The notes beneath the pieces were generated by a model. That model did not search any database, was not told the DNA's origin, and was given only the letters and a program-made list of their open reading frames with translations. A DNA stretch of 26,022 nucleotides. It comes from Bacillota bacterium. Its GTDB lineage: Bacteria > Bacillota > Clostridia > Christensenellales > SZUA-584. The position numbers and the translations under genes are program-made. Positions 1 through 6,113 of this stretch are shown piece after piece. Location of the stretch: positions 1-26,022 of the forward strand of contig JAEWCC010000055.1 in assembly GCA_023390815.1 (NCBI GenBank), written 5' to 3'. Every line of letters begins with the position of its first letter. Positions within the stretch are counted from its first letter, which is position 1.

Positions 1-63
1 CTGTGGTCCATCGCGGTGAGGAAGAACCCGTTCGCGGAAAACAGCATCGTGATCGCAGAGTAA
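1..63 (+). CDS. 3' end of an unidentified gene (partial)
   Basis: The first 63 bases read without a stop in frame 1 as a 20-residue C-terminus ending in VIAE followed by TAA. A good terminator begins 4 bases after the stop, which supports a real gene end. The fragment is too short to assign a family; nothing more can be said about its role. Confidence 0.5.
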   Translation: MWSIAVRKNPFAENSIVIAE

Positions 64-66
64 CGA

Positions 67-98
67 AAGAGCGCCAGCACACCGCGGGCGCTCTTTTT
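67..98 (+). terminator. Rho-independent terminator
   Basis: AGAGCGCC (69-76 region) pairs with GGCGCTCT (87-94) around a loop of about 10 bases, followed by a T run to 98. It closes the partial gene at 1-63. The A-rich left flank means it could also act on the minus strand for the convergent CGGC-domain gene that ends at 121. Confidence 0.85.
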
Positions 99-120
99 AG
101 GCGTTTGTATGGTGAACCTA

Positions 121-453
121 TCAATGCGTATAGTCGAGGATGGTGACGGAGTCTCCCACCCGGCGGACGATGGCCTCCTTCATGGCCTGCGCGTGCGGAC
201 ACGAAAATCCGATTGGGGTTCCTTTCGTGATGCACGAAGCCAAAGCGATGGTATCGGCTCCTCGCCGCACCATTTCGGCGGCACGAGTAACCGCCTTTTT
301 GCCCGGGCATCCACCGCAGCTGTTTACCCCAATAAGCTCAATATCCTCCTGGACGCCCTGAAAAGCGCCCTTCTTCTCTTTCATTACGATCAAATCGGTC
401 GTTGCCGGACACATATCCTCGGTCTGCATACACCGGATTAAACCCACTTTCAT
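121..453 (-). CDS. CGGC domain-containing predicted metal-binding protein
   Basis: A 110-residue protein of the CGGC-domain family, small cytoplasmic proteins thought to bind metal or a cofactor through conserved cysteines; no reaction is established. The naming motif NSCGGCPGKK is at about residues 44-53. Further cysteines occur near the N-terminus (RCMQTEDMC) and in SCITKGTP and SCPHA toward the C-terminus, the usual pattern for the family, and the length is normal. Two ATG codons are adjacent (454-456 and 451-453). The second lies 7 bases from AAGGAG, the first only 4, so I chose 453. It converges on the terminator at 67-98. The family call is firm; the function is unknown. Confidence 0.85.
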   Translation of the reverse strand: MKVGLIRCMQTEDMCPATTDLIVMKEKKGAFQGVQEDIELIGVNSCGGCPGKKAVTRAAEMVRRGADTIALASCITKGTPIGFSCPHAQAMKEAIVRRVGDSVTILDYTH

Positions 454-544
454 CATGTAACTCCTTGCTGTGGTTTCTATCCATGATACAACACTTTGTT
501 TGATCCGGCAACGCGAGCATGGATGGAAATAAACCGTGTTGAAA

Positions 545-1612
545 CTATCCCGCGATGACGATGCCGTCGAATATATCTGCGGCCGTAAAGTGCATCACCT
601 TCGAATACCCGAGGACCTTTCCGTCGTCCACCTTGATCCAGCCCCTGTAACCGTCCGAGGTTTCGAGCTTGACCCAGTTTGGCCCCAGTACGCGGAAGAT
701 CGTTAAGGTTTCCCCGGCCTGCGCGATAATGACAATATCCTCCGTCGGGCTGATGGCGCGCCCCAGGTTATGCGGATAGCTTGCATAGTCCCACATCGGT
801 GCATAGCTGCTCCCAAAGAATGTGGAGTCTCCGTGAGCGAGCAGCAGGCAGGCCTTCCCCGCTTTGATGGTGAGCGGTTGGGGATCGAACAGCGGCGCGG
901 TGGCGTAAAGCACCTCTTTAAGTTTTCTGTCACCGCCGTCGGGTTTACTCTGCTTCATATACCACAAGTCCGTGAACTCGGTCGTGTGGGCCAGACAATA
1001 CACTTCGCCGTTCGCTTTGAAGTACTTGGTGGCGTCAAATGCGCTGCGCCAGCTGCCCGCAAACTTAACATCCATCAGGCTGCCCATAGAAACCAGTCCT
1101 GAGCCGTTCCACCAATACACATACGAGCTCGCGAATTCGGTATCCGCAAGTCCTGAGTCGTATTCGTCGGTAAACACCAATTCGAGCAGGTTGTCGCTGG
1201 TGTCGACGTCCGTTACGGCGAAAAGCTGCGCGAGGCCTGAAACACTGATCGTATTAGCCGTACCGTTGATATACAGGATGGACTCGCTCGTATTGGCATC
1301 AAAAATCAGTTCCTCATCGGTTCCGTCCCCATTGAGGTCTGCAAGCGCCCTGCTTTCGTAGATATCGAACAATACACTGCCGCTGCCTGCCGAGTCAGGC
1401 GTATCCGCAAGGAAAACCGAGGGCGTCGGCGTGGGCTCAAGCGTCGGGCTGGGCGTGGGAGCGTCCGTCGGAGAGGGAGCCGGTGTGGATAAAGGCGCTG
1501 ACGGCGTGGCTTCGGAGGGGCTTTCGGATACAACAGAAACCGTACCCGTACTGCATGCCATAAGACTAATCGCAATGACCGCAGAAAGCATGATAATCAA
1601 CAACTTTTTCAT
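545..1612 (-). CDS. Lipoprotein with EF-like repeat and C-terminal SH3 domain
   Basis: A 355-residue secreted, lipid-anchored protein. The signal peptide ends in the lipobox LMAC with the lipidated Cys at residue 20. Residues about 21-68 are a Ser/Thr/Pro linker, typical of a spacer to the cell wall. ADLNGDGTDEELIFDA near residues 92-107 looks like the acidic DxNxDG loop of FG-GAP/VCBS or dockerin-like calcium sites. The C-terminal 55 or so residues (AGETLTIFRVLGPNWVKLET, then GYRGWIKVDDGKVLGY) match a bacterial SH3 domain, a wall- or peptide-binding module. The start has CGGAG 9 bases upstream. It probably acts at the cell envelope; ligand and partners are unknown. It is a single gene, with a promoter candidate at 1697-1725. 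Confidence 0.8.
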   Translation of the reverse strand: MKKLLIIMLSAVIAISLMACSTGTVSVVSESPSEATPSAPLSTPAPSPTDAPTPSPTLEPTPTPSVFLADTPDSAGSGSVLFDIYESRALADLNGDGTDEELIFDANTSESILYINGTANTISVSGLAQLFAVTDVDTSDNLLELVFTDEYDSGLADTEFASSYVYWWNGSGLVSMGSLMDVKFAGSWRSAFDATKYFKANGEVYCLAHTTEFTDLWYMKQSKPDGGDRKLKEVLYATAPLFDPQPLTIKAGKACLLLAHGDSTFFGSSYAPMWDYASYPHNLGRAISPTEDIVIIAQAGETLTIFRVLGPNWVKLETSDGYRGWIKVDDGKVLGYSKVMHFTAADIFDGIVIAG

Positions 1613-1696
1613 ATCTGATTACTCCGTTCAATGAATAGATAGGTTCATTAATGGATGCTTATGTGTAGGGAAATACCGACTTGCTCATTTGATGCC

Positions 1697-1725
1697 AGTC
1701 TATAACAACGATACAAATTTTTCAA
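1697..1725 (-). promoter_or_regulatory. Candidate vegetative promoter for the SH3 lipoprotein
   Basis: On the minus strand TTGAAA (1720-1725) and TAGACT (1697-1702) are separated by exactly 17 bases. They lie about 85 bases upstream of the lipoprotein start at 1612 and beyond the stop of the upstream gene at 1747. Match quality is moderate. Confidence 0.45.
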
Positions 1726-1746
1726 TCGAATTGTTTTCTGAATCTA

Positions 1747-2292
1747 TTACAGCATGAAGAAGAAAGCCGCGACACCCGCCAGAATTGTCCCGATGGTATC
1801 GCAAACGAGGTCGGTCATGGTGTCCTTTAGGCTGCGTTGTGTCTGGAGCCCCGTCCTCTGGTCGATGGTAAACTCCATGATCTCAAAAAGCGTACCGGCA
1901 ACAAGACCGGTGAAGGTCACGATGACAGCTGCGAAAAACTTCGGTGAGATAGATACGCTCATGAGACGTGACAGCAGCGAATAAAGGAACAGCGCAAAGG
2001 CAAACGTGCCGCCCGCGTGCAAGTAACGGTCGAATATCATCGAGCGCGTGTAGCGTTCTTTAAAATAACCAATAAAGGTATGGACAAAGATGGTGGCGAT
2101 GACAAAGAGCCGAAGCAAATACGGTACGCCGATTGCAAATACGACTTCCGCCGTCACATAGAGAGCGAAAACAACATTCGTTGTTAATACAGACTTTAAG
2201 TAAACCTTATTGCCCACCCGGATGAAGCGGTATGAGATATAGATCTGAGTCAATAAAAAACCCGCATAAATGATCCAAAAAGCCGTACGCAT
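1747..2292 (-). CDS. Multi-pass membrane protein, YjdF/DUF2238-like
   Basis: A 181-residue integral membrane protein with about five hydrophobic segments. The C-terminal half has the pattern H-A-GGTFAFALFLYSLL, then GTLFEIMEF, then D-T-x-x-D-LVCDTIGTILAG. This resembles the conserved His, E-x-x-E and D-x-x-x-D-x-x-G pattern of the YjdF/DUF2238 inner-membrane family, whose function is unknown. An upstream ATG would give 229 residues, but the extra 48 residues are not hydrophobic and have no ribosome site. The ATG at 2292 has AGGAAGG just upstream and starts directly at the first transmembrane helix. The family assignment is tentative; the membrane location is secure. Confidence 0.7.
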   Translation of the reverse strand: MRTAFWIIYAGFLLTQIYISYRFIRVGNKVYLKSVLTTNVVFALYVTAEVVFAIGVPYLLRLFVIATIFVHTFIGYFKERYTRSMIFDRYLHAGGTFAFALFLYSLLSRLMSVSISPKFFAAVIVTFTGLVAGTLFEIMEFTIDQRTGLQTQRSLKDTMTDLVCDTIGTILAGVAAFFFML

Positions 2293-2376
2293 AGAACCTT
2301 CCTTTAATGCTGATGATTTAGTGTTTGCGGCAGGCGATGTAAACATGCGCAGATTAAAGCACGATAAACCTAAGAT

Positions 2377-2398
2377 AAAAAAGCGCCCCGAATGGCGC
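2377..2398 (-). terminator. Terminator downstream of the small ORF
   Basis: On the minus strand GCGCC (2394-2398), a 6-base loop and GGCGC (2383-2387) are followed by six T (2377-2382). It lies 51 bases after the stop of the 42-residue ORF at 2449-2577, and supports that ORF being transcribed separately from the membrane protein downstream. Confidence 0.65.
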
Positions 2399-2448
2399 GC
2401 CTTCAAATGTATGGGCATACTGTTTAGCTCATTCAAGCTTTACTGAAA

Positions 2449-2577
2449 TCAGGATTGGCCTTCGTAAGCAATGAGTATAACGCTTTTGCCGTTTGCTGTT
2501 TTGATGCCGTTTTCTGCCTGAGTGATCTTCTGAACATCTTCCGCAGAAATGTTGGCAATTGAATATTCGTTCATCAT
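2449..2577 (-). CDS. Small hypothetical protein, 42 residues
   Basis: A short ORF that starts with two ATG codons (MMNEYSIANIS...) and ends ...KSVILIAYEGQS. The composition is normal and charged, with a predicted helix (SAEDVQKITQAENGIKT) followed by a short strand (SVILIAYE), so it looks like a folded miniprotein and not a random frame. GGAGG lies 13 bases before the first ATG, longer than usual, which weakens the start choice; the frame is open further upstream but has no ATG, GTG or TTG. A terminator follows at 2377-2398. I have the impression that similar 40-50 residue proteins ending in VLIAYE occur in other Clostridia, but cannot verify it here. No function is known to me. Confidence 0.5.
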   Translation of the reverse strand: MMNEYSIANISAEDVQKITQAENGIKTANGKSVILIAYEGQS

Positions 2578-2689
2578 AGCTTTTTTATATCCTCCGAATA
2601 CGCTTTTGATGGTAGTGTCCCCAGCTTCAATGCCTGTTATGCATGAGACCTCGCGGATAATTAAAAGGGCTCAGAAAATTGAAAAATTT

Positions 2690-3160
2690 TCAATCGGGGT
2701 CGACGCCGAAGCGCTTCCAGATGTTGTTGGCGGTGGTCCAGAGGCCGACGAGCGCGCGGCCCTCCGGCGTATTCCAATCGCGGCCAATCGCTTCGTGACA
2801 GACGATTCCCTGGCGGGGGCGGTCATGGTGACAATAGGCGCATTCGAGCGGTAGATGGCCTGTGGCATGCAGTGTGCACAAACCATCTTCAAGAAAGCCG
2901 CAGCCGTTTTTCGCGTACGGCTGAAGCGCAAATCCGTTTTCACAGCCGCGAAATGCGGGTGCGAGTACGCCGTAGGTGAAATCCGGCGCGACCTCGAGCA
3001 TCATTCGGCTGGCATAGCCCGCGCGCATGGCGGCAATCGCCTGGCGGACGGTCCACCAGCCGGGGCGTGCGCAAAAAGACCGGCATACGTCGCAGCTGCA
3101 TGCCGGAGACGGTGGAAACGCTCTTTTAAGATCGGAACCAAAGCAAATCGTTTGCGTCAT
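2690..3160 (-). CDS. Cys-rich protein, possible YkgJ-like metal cluster protein
   Basis: A 156-residue protein with ten cysteines in spaced groups: CSCDVCRSFC near residues 21-30, GCENGF near 72, GCGFLEDGLC near 86-95, LECAYCHHD near 105-113 and a later C-H-E. Clustered cysteines of this kind recall the YkgJ/Fe-S or zinc-chelating proteins, but the exact pattern is not the standard one, so the metal is unknown. It contains no signal peptide or membrane segment, so it is probably cytosolic. It lies 51 bases after the NYN-LOTUS gene on the same strand and may be cotranscribed with it. No clear Shine-Dalgarno precedes ATG 3160. The gene is real on coding character; function is not assigned. Confidence 0.7.
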   Translation of the reverse strand: MTQTICFGSDLKRAFPPSPACSCDVCRSFCARPGWWTVRQAIAAMRAGYASRMMLEVAPDFTYGVLAPAFRGCENGFALQPYAKNGCGFLEDGLCTLHATGHLPLECAYCHHDRPRQGIVCHEAIGRDWNTPEGRALVGLWTTANNIWKRFGVDPD

Positions 3161-3211
3161 AGCGGATGCGCTGCGGGCAGCGCGGACGATGACCCGGCGC
3201 GAGAAGCGCCG

Positions 3212-3991
3212 CTACTTTTTGTCTTTGCCTTCCTTGGTGCTTTCCTTGCTGTCCTTGTTGCGGATATATTTGAATACGACGTTGGGATTGCTGGTGCGGC
3301 GCGACTGGATCTCGAACTGCTTGAGCGAGGAAATCAGCGGCGTCAATTTGGAGAAACCGTAGTTGCGCGTATCGAAATCCGGGAAGCGTTTGCTGAGCAT
3401 TTTGCCGACAGCGCCAAGGTATACCCAGCCATCCTCGTCGGAGTTCTCCTCCACGATGATGCGGACGGCTTCGACGAGCTTTTCCTTGCTGGCCATGCCC
3501 GCCGCCTTGGGCGGCTCGTCGTGGCCGTTGTCTTCGTCGCGCGGGGGAGCCGGAGGCGATGCCAGCACTTCGAGGTATTTGAAGACCTCGCAGGCGGCGA
3601 TGAACGGTGTGGGGGTCTTCTTTTCGCCCATGCCGAGTACATACATGCCGGACTCGCGCAGGCGCGCGGCGAGGCGTGTGAAGTCGCTGTCGCTGGAGAC
3701 GATGCAGAAGCCGTCGATGTTGCCGGAATAGAGGATATCCATGGCGTCGATAATGAGCGCTGCGTCGGTGGCGTTTTTACCGGTGGTGTAGCTGTACTGC
3801 TGGATTGGGATGATGGAGTAGTTGAGCAGCACCGATTTCCACGACGCGAACTGAGGGCGCGTCCAGTCGCCGTAGATGCGTTTGTAGGTCGGCGTGCCGT
3901 GGTTGGAGATCTCATCGAATATAAATTTCACATATTTCTCCGATACGTTATCCGCGTCGATCAGCACCGCGATCCTTTTATCGTTTTCCAT
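3212..3991 (-). CDS. NYN domain (LabA-like) protein with C-terminal OST-HTH/LOTUS domain
   Basis: A 259-residue protein with two recognisable modules. Residues about 6-140 form a NYN/LabA-like PIN-fold domain: AVLIDADN (D12, D14), TDAALIIDAMDIL (D76) and CIVSSDSDFTRLA (D101, D103) supply the acidic metal-binding set expected of an RNA-cutting fold. Residues about 169-243 (EKLVEAVRIIV ... GWVYLGAVGKML ... FSKLTPLI ... VFKYI) fit an OST-HTH/LOTUS domain, which in characterised cases binds RNA, including G-quadruplex RNA. A Pro- and acid-rich linker joins them and a Lys-rich tail ends the protein. The likely role is RNA binding and possibly RNA cleavage in the cytoplasm; the target is unknown. 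The start follows a G-rich ribosome site. Long upstream leader: see 3992-4530. Confidence 0.9.
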   Translation of the reverse strand: MENDKRIAVLIDADNVSEKYVKFIFDEISNHGTPTYKRIYGDWTRPQFASWKSVLLNYSIIPIQQYSYTTGKNATDAALIIDAMDILYSGNIDGFCIVSSDSDFTRLAARLRESGMYVLGMGEKKTPTPFIAACEVFKYLEVLASPPAPPRDEDNGHDEPPKAAGMASKEKLVEAVRIIVEENSDEDGWVYLGAVGKMLSKRFPDFDTRNYGFSKLTPLISSLKQFEIQSRRTSNPNVVFKYIRNKDSKESTKEGKDKK

Positions 3992-4087
3992 AGAGCCCCC
4001 CGTAACTTTCTTACTATCAGTATACCATCATTTGTGCGAAACAACCAGACTGCCTTTATATTTCCTGCGAAAACCCGGGGGTGCAAT

Positions 4088-4114
4088 AAAACCGGGCCGC
4101 TTCAGCCCGGTTTT
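4088..4114. terminator. Strong bidirectional hairpin, terminator-like
   Basis: AAAACCGGGC (4088-4097) pairs perfectly with GCCCGGTTTT (4105-4114) around a 7-base loop. On the minus strand the stem ends in TTTTATT. It lies about 97 bases upstream of the NYN-LOTUS start and directly follows no evident gene, so it may be an attenuator or the end of a small RNA. Confidence 0.7.
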
Positions 4115-4371
4115 ACTGGAGGAAAAATTAAAAAAGATACCTGCGTCTGACTGATTTTATTATGCATGCATTTTGCATAAAAATCAATGACAATTGCGTA
4201 ACGATTGTATGAATTTGCGCCTGAAAGCCGCCACTTTGCAAAATCACCGATTTTCGGCTAAAACAGGCTGAAAACCACGTTGACGTGGGGCACAAAAAAA
4301 TAAGCCAAGCATGATAACCTGACTTTGTAGAGGGAAATGATATGAAGCTAATTTTGCCCTGTTGCAATTTG

Positions 4372-4399
4372 ATTATAACGCCGCATGGTTAATAAACAA
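4372..4399 (-). promoter_or_regulatory. Candidate promoter reading toward the NYN-LOTUS gene
   Basis: Minus-strand TATAAT (4372-4377) is a perfect -10. The -35 candidate TTGTTT (4394-4399) is only 3 of 6, with a 16-base spacer. A transcript from here would reach the hairpin at 4088-4114 after about 270 bases. Confidence 0.35.
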
Positions 4400-4530
4400 T
4401 GGATTGCGGGTGAACAATTTGTAAACTAGCGTCGAAGCGCTGACGATAAAACCCGCATATTGCGCTATCCGCGCGCATAGGTAGCAGTAGCGGCGCACAA
4501 TATATTCCGCCGCGCATGGGAGGGAGCGAT

Positions 4531-4839
4531 ATGAAACGGATTTTAACAGGCGTATGCATCGTTGTGCTGGCGCTGGTACTGTGTGCTTGTGGCGCGGAAA
4601 AGGCACCGACGGCGACTGGAAATTCGGCGGGCGTGATGGCGGCAACGTTTAAAGGAATGCCCGACGGGCACACGATTGAAGCGGTTGTCGGCGGCAAGCC
4701 CATGACGTTTCAGCTGGATGGCGAAGCGCTGACGCAGGCGGAAAGCTTCGAGGAGGGCGACCAGGTGTATGTCCGCTATGAACGGCGCGACGGCGTGCTG
4801 TACGCGATCACCATCGAGCTGGCGGCACCCGCGCAATAG
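4531..4839 (+). CDS. Small lipoprotein
   Basis: A 102-residue lipoprotein. The signal peptide MKRILTGVCIVVLALVL leads to the lipobox LCAC with the modified Cys at residue 20. A short linker follows, then a compact domain of about 65 residues rich in alternating beta strands (GHTIEAVVGGKPMTFQLDGE, GDQVYVRYERRDGVLYAITI) that looks like a small OB- or SH3-like barrel. ATG 4531 was chosen over an in-frame ATG 15 bases upstream because GGGAGGGAG precedes it with good spacing and the signal peptide then starts at residue 1. It should be anchored on the outer face of the membrane. No family is recognised. It converges with the membrane protein at 4881-5213. Confidence 0.7.
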   Translation: MKRILTGVCIVVLALVLCACGAEKAPTATGNSAGVMAATFKGMPDGHTIEAVVGGKPMTFQLDGEALTQAESFEEGDQVYVRYERRDGVLYAITIELAAPAQ

Positions 4840-4880
4840 GTGCGCGGCAAAGCAGGGCAGGGGTATTTGGCCTGAGCTGG

Positions 4881-5213
4881 CTATGATGTTTTATTATTGC
4901 TGTTTTTTACTTTACGGGCTTGATAACGAAAGTACAACCATAACGCGGCTATGGGCAGCAGTGCCAAAACGGTACTGATAACAAAAGCCAGAAATACAGC
5001 CGCTATGGGTTCCATTCCAGACGAGCAGAACACGTATAAACTGATCAACAGGCTGATGATGAATATGCCCTTGATCAGCTTTGCGATCGGATTACTGTTG
5101 CTCAGTTTTCCGTCGACGCTTTTTTCGTTCGCAAGCTCGTACTGCACAAAGGAATTGGCGCTGTCCTTCATATCCCAGCGGCCATCGCCGCCGCCCATGC
5201 CACCAAAATCCAT
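4881..5213 (-). CDS. Small membrane protein with two transmembrane helices
   Basis: A 110-residue protein. The N-terminus is Gly/Met/Asp-rich (MDFGGMGGGDGRW) and soluble, followed by two hydrophobic helices at about residues 45-67 and 70-95 (IAKLIKGIFIISLLISLYVF; AVFLAFVISTVLALLPIAAL) and a basic tail (RYQARKVKNSNN) that should face the cytoplasm. AGGAG lies 7 bases before the ATG. It is divergent from the rhodanese gene. I recognise no family; the helices and strong ribosome site support a real gene. Confidence 0.7.
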   Translation of the reverse strand: MDFGGMGGGDGRWDMKDSANSFVQYELANEKSVDGKLSNSNPIAKLIKGIFIISLLISLYVFCSSGMEPIAAVFLAFVISTVLALLPIAALWLYFRYQARKVKNSNNKTS

Positions 5214-5356
5214 AGCGGTGCTCCTTTTAATGTTTGAAAATTATCCATATGATACCATGTGAGCTGTACGGAATACCGGACATTGATTTGTGACAAACGC
5301 ACGGCAAAACAAGAGAATCTCTGCTATGATATAAAAAAAGCAGGGAGGGCAACCCG

Positions 5357-5848
5357 ATGAAAAAGGTTTCGATATTTACGGCAGCACTTTGCGCCATGAT
5401 GCTGGCGGGATGCGCTGCGGGTGATAATTCCGCTATGCCAAGCGCCGAAACTGCAACGCAAACGGCGCAGGCCACGCCGGGCACCGAAGCGGTCACGCAG
5501 ACGGCCGAGGTTACGCAAAGCGAGCAAACAGCGCAAGACGGGTACCGGAAGATCACGCCCAGCGACGCAAAAGCGCTGATCGGCGCAGAGGGCGTGGTAT
5601 TGCTGGACGTGCGCACGCAGGACGAGTTTAACGAGGCGCACATTGACGGTGCGGTGCTGGTGCCGTATGACGCGATCGACCAGTACCTGGACAAGCTGCC
5701 GGAAAGCAAGGACACCACGATCATCGTGTACTGCCGCAGCGGGCGGCGCAGCGCGATTGCCGCAGACACGCTGCTCGGCATGGGCTATACGCAGGTGTTC
5801 GACCTCGGCGGCATTCAAGACTGGCCGTATGAGACGGTGACGGGTTGA
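5357..5848 (+). CDS. Rhodanese-like lipoprotein
   Basis: A 163-residue extracytoplasmic rhodanese (sulfurtransferase fold). The lipobox LAGC places the lipidated Cys at residue 19; residues 20-60 are a Thr/Ala/Gln-rich linker. The single rhodanese domain covers about residues 64-162: VVLLDVRTQDEFNEAHIDGA, then the active-site loop CRSGRR with the catalytic Cys at 126, and GYTQVFDLGGIQDW. The six-residue loop is that of single-domain rhodaneses that move sulfane sulfur, for example from thiosulfate or persulfides; the actual substrate is unknown. AGGGAGGG precedes the ATG. It is a single gene followed by an inverted repeat at 5853-5879 that overlaps the next promoter. Confidence 0.88.
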   Translation: MKKVSIFTAALCAMMLAGCAAGDNSAMPSAETATQTAQATPGTEAVTQTAEVTQSEQTAQDGYRKITPSDAKALIGAEGVVLLDVRTQDEFNEAHIDGAVLVPYDAIDQYLDKLPESKDTTIIVYCRSGRRSAIAADTLLGMGYTQVFDLGGIQDWPYETVTG

Positions 5849-5852
5849 GGCG

Positions 5853-5888
5853 CTTGCACTTGACGCAGGCCAGTGCAAGACATATAAT
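5853..5888 (+). promoter_or_regulatory. Strong promoter overlapped by a perfect inverted repeat
   Basis: TTGACG (5860-5865) and TATAAT (5883-5888) have an exact 17-base spacer. CTTGCACT (5853-5860) and AGTGCAAG (5872-5879) form a perfect 8-bp inverted repeat that abuts the -35 and lies in the spacer, the layout of a repressor operator. The promoter reads through the repeat element toward the EamA-like gene at 6114. Confidence 0.7.
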
Positions 5889-5907
5889 GGGCTACATGAA
5901 AGCACAC

Positions 5908-5929
5908 AAGCCGCCGCGTACCGGCGGTT
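5908..5929 (+). repeat. Left copy of a hairpin duplicated around repeat copy A
   Basis: AAGCCGCC (5908-5915) faces GGCGGTT (5923-5929). The same arms recur at 6065-6087 on the other side of the repeat element. This copy has no T run after the stem, unlike the right copy, so it is unlikely to terminate efficiently. Confidence 0.65.
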
Positions 5930-6063
5930 CGGGATGTTTGAGGGCTGTCGCCGATGGGTGACTAGAGGGGCAATGATTTAAGACCGGTCACTCCCTCCGT
6001 CAAGTGCCGGATTAATCCGACACTTGCCACCTCCCTCGTCTGAGGGAGGCTTTGTAGCAACCT
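5930..6063 (-). repeat. Dispersed structured repeat, copy A
   Basis: Read on the minus strand, this stretch shares long blocks with 11276-11373: the hairpin CCTCCCTC/GAGGGAGG with its AGAC loop, GGAGGGAGTGACCGGT, and the AGTCACC...GACAGCC hairpin. The two copies are in opposite orientation. A near-perfect 13-bp inverted repeat at 6001-6026 (CAAGTGCCGGATT facing AATCCGACACTTG) occupies the place where copy B has a different hairpin. It holds no ORF of note. It lies between two copies of a local hairpin. Confidence 0.8.
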
Positions 6064-6092
6064 AAAGCCGCCGCGAGATCGGCGGTTTTTAT
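6064..6092 (+). terminator. Terminator-like hairpin in the EamA gene leader
   Basis: AAAGCCGCC (6064-6072) pairs with GGCGGTTTT (6081-6089), one G-U pair, followed by a T run. It sits only about 22 bases before the EamA start and downstream of the promoter at 5860, so it could act as an attenuator; it is also the right-hand copy of the hairpin duplicated around repeat copy A. Confidence 0.75.
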
Positions 6093-6113
6093 TTAGTTTC
6101 GGGGAGCGTTTTT

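Larger units (their letters stand above)
3992..4530. other. 539-base intergenic region with promoter- and terminator-like signals
   Basis: I see no convincing gene here. Signals present are a perfect 10-bp hairpin at 4088-4114, a minus-strand TATAAT (4372-4377) with a weak TTGTTT 16 bases upstream, an inverted repeat TATGCA...TGCATA in 4160-4180, and a CCACG/CGTGG hairpin at 4275-4288. The region is more A+T-rich than the neighbouring genes. It could be the leader of the NYN-LOTUS gene or encode a small RNA. Confidence 0.4.

Noticed and set aside
2677..2693. ATTGAAA/TTTCAAT hairpin at the end of the Cys-rich gene as a terminator
   Set aside because: All A-T stem of 7 bp with no clean T run; too weak to call.
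2855..4150. 431-codon open frame on the plus strand
   Set aside because: It lies opposite the Cys-rich and NYN-LOTUS genes, which have clear domains and codon character; the plus-strand product is Arg/Ala/His-rich without motifs, a shadow of high-G+C coding.
4342..4392. 16-residue ORF after a GAGGGAAA sequence
   Set aside because: Too short and hydrophobic without context; it lies over the minus-strand promoter candidate and may be chance.
5896..5961. 21-residue leaderless ORF after the promoter at 5860
   Set aside because: It is made of the duplicated hairpin and the start of the repeat element; no ribosome site is possible if transcription starts near 5895.
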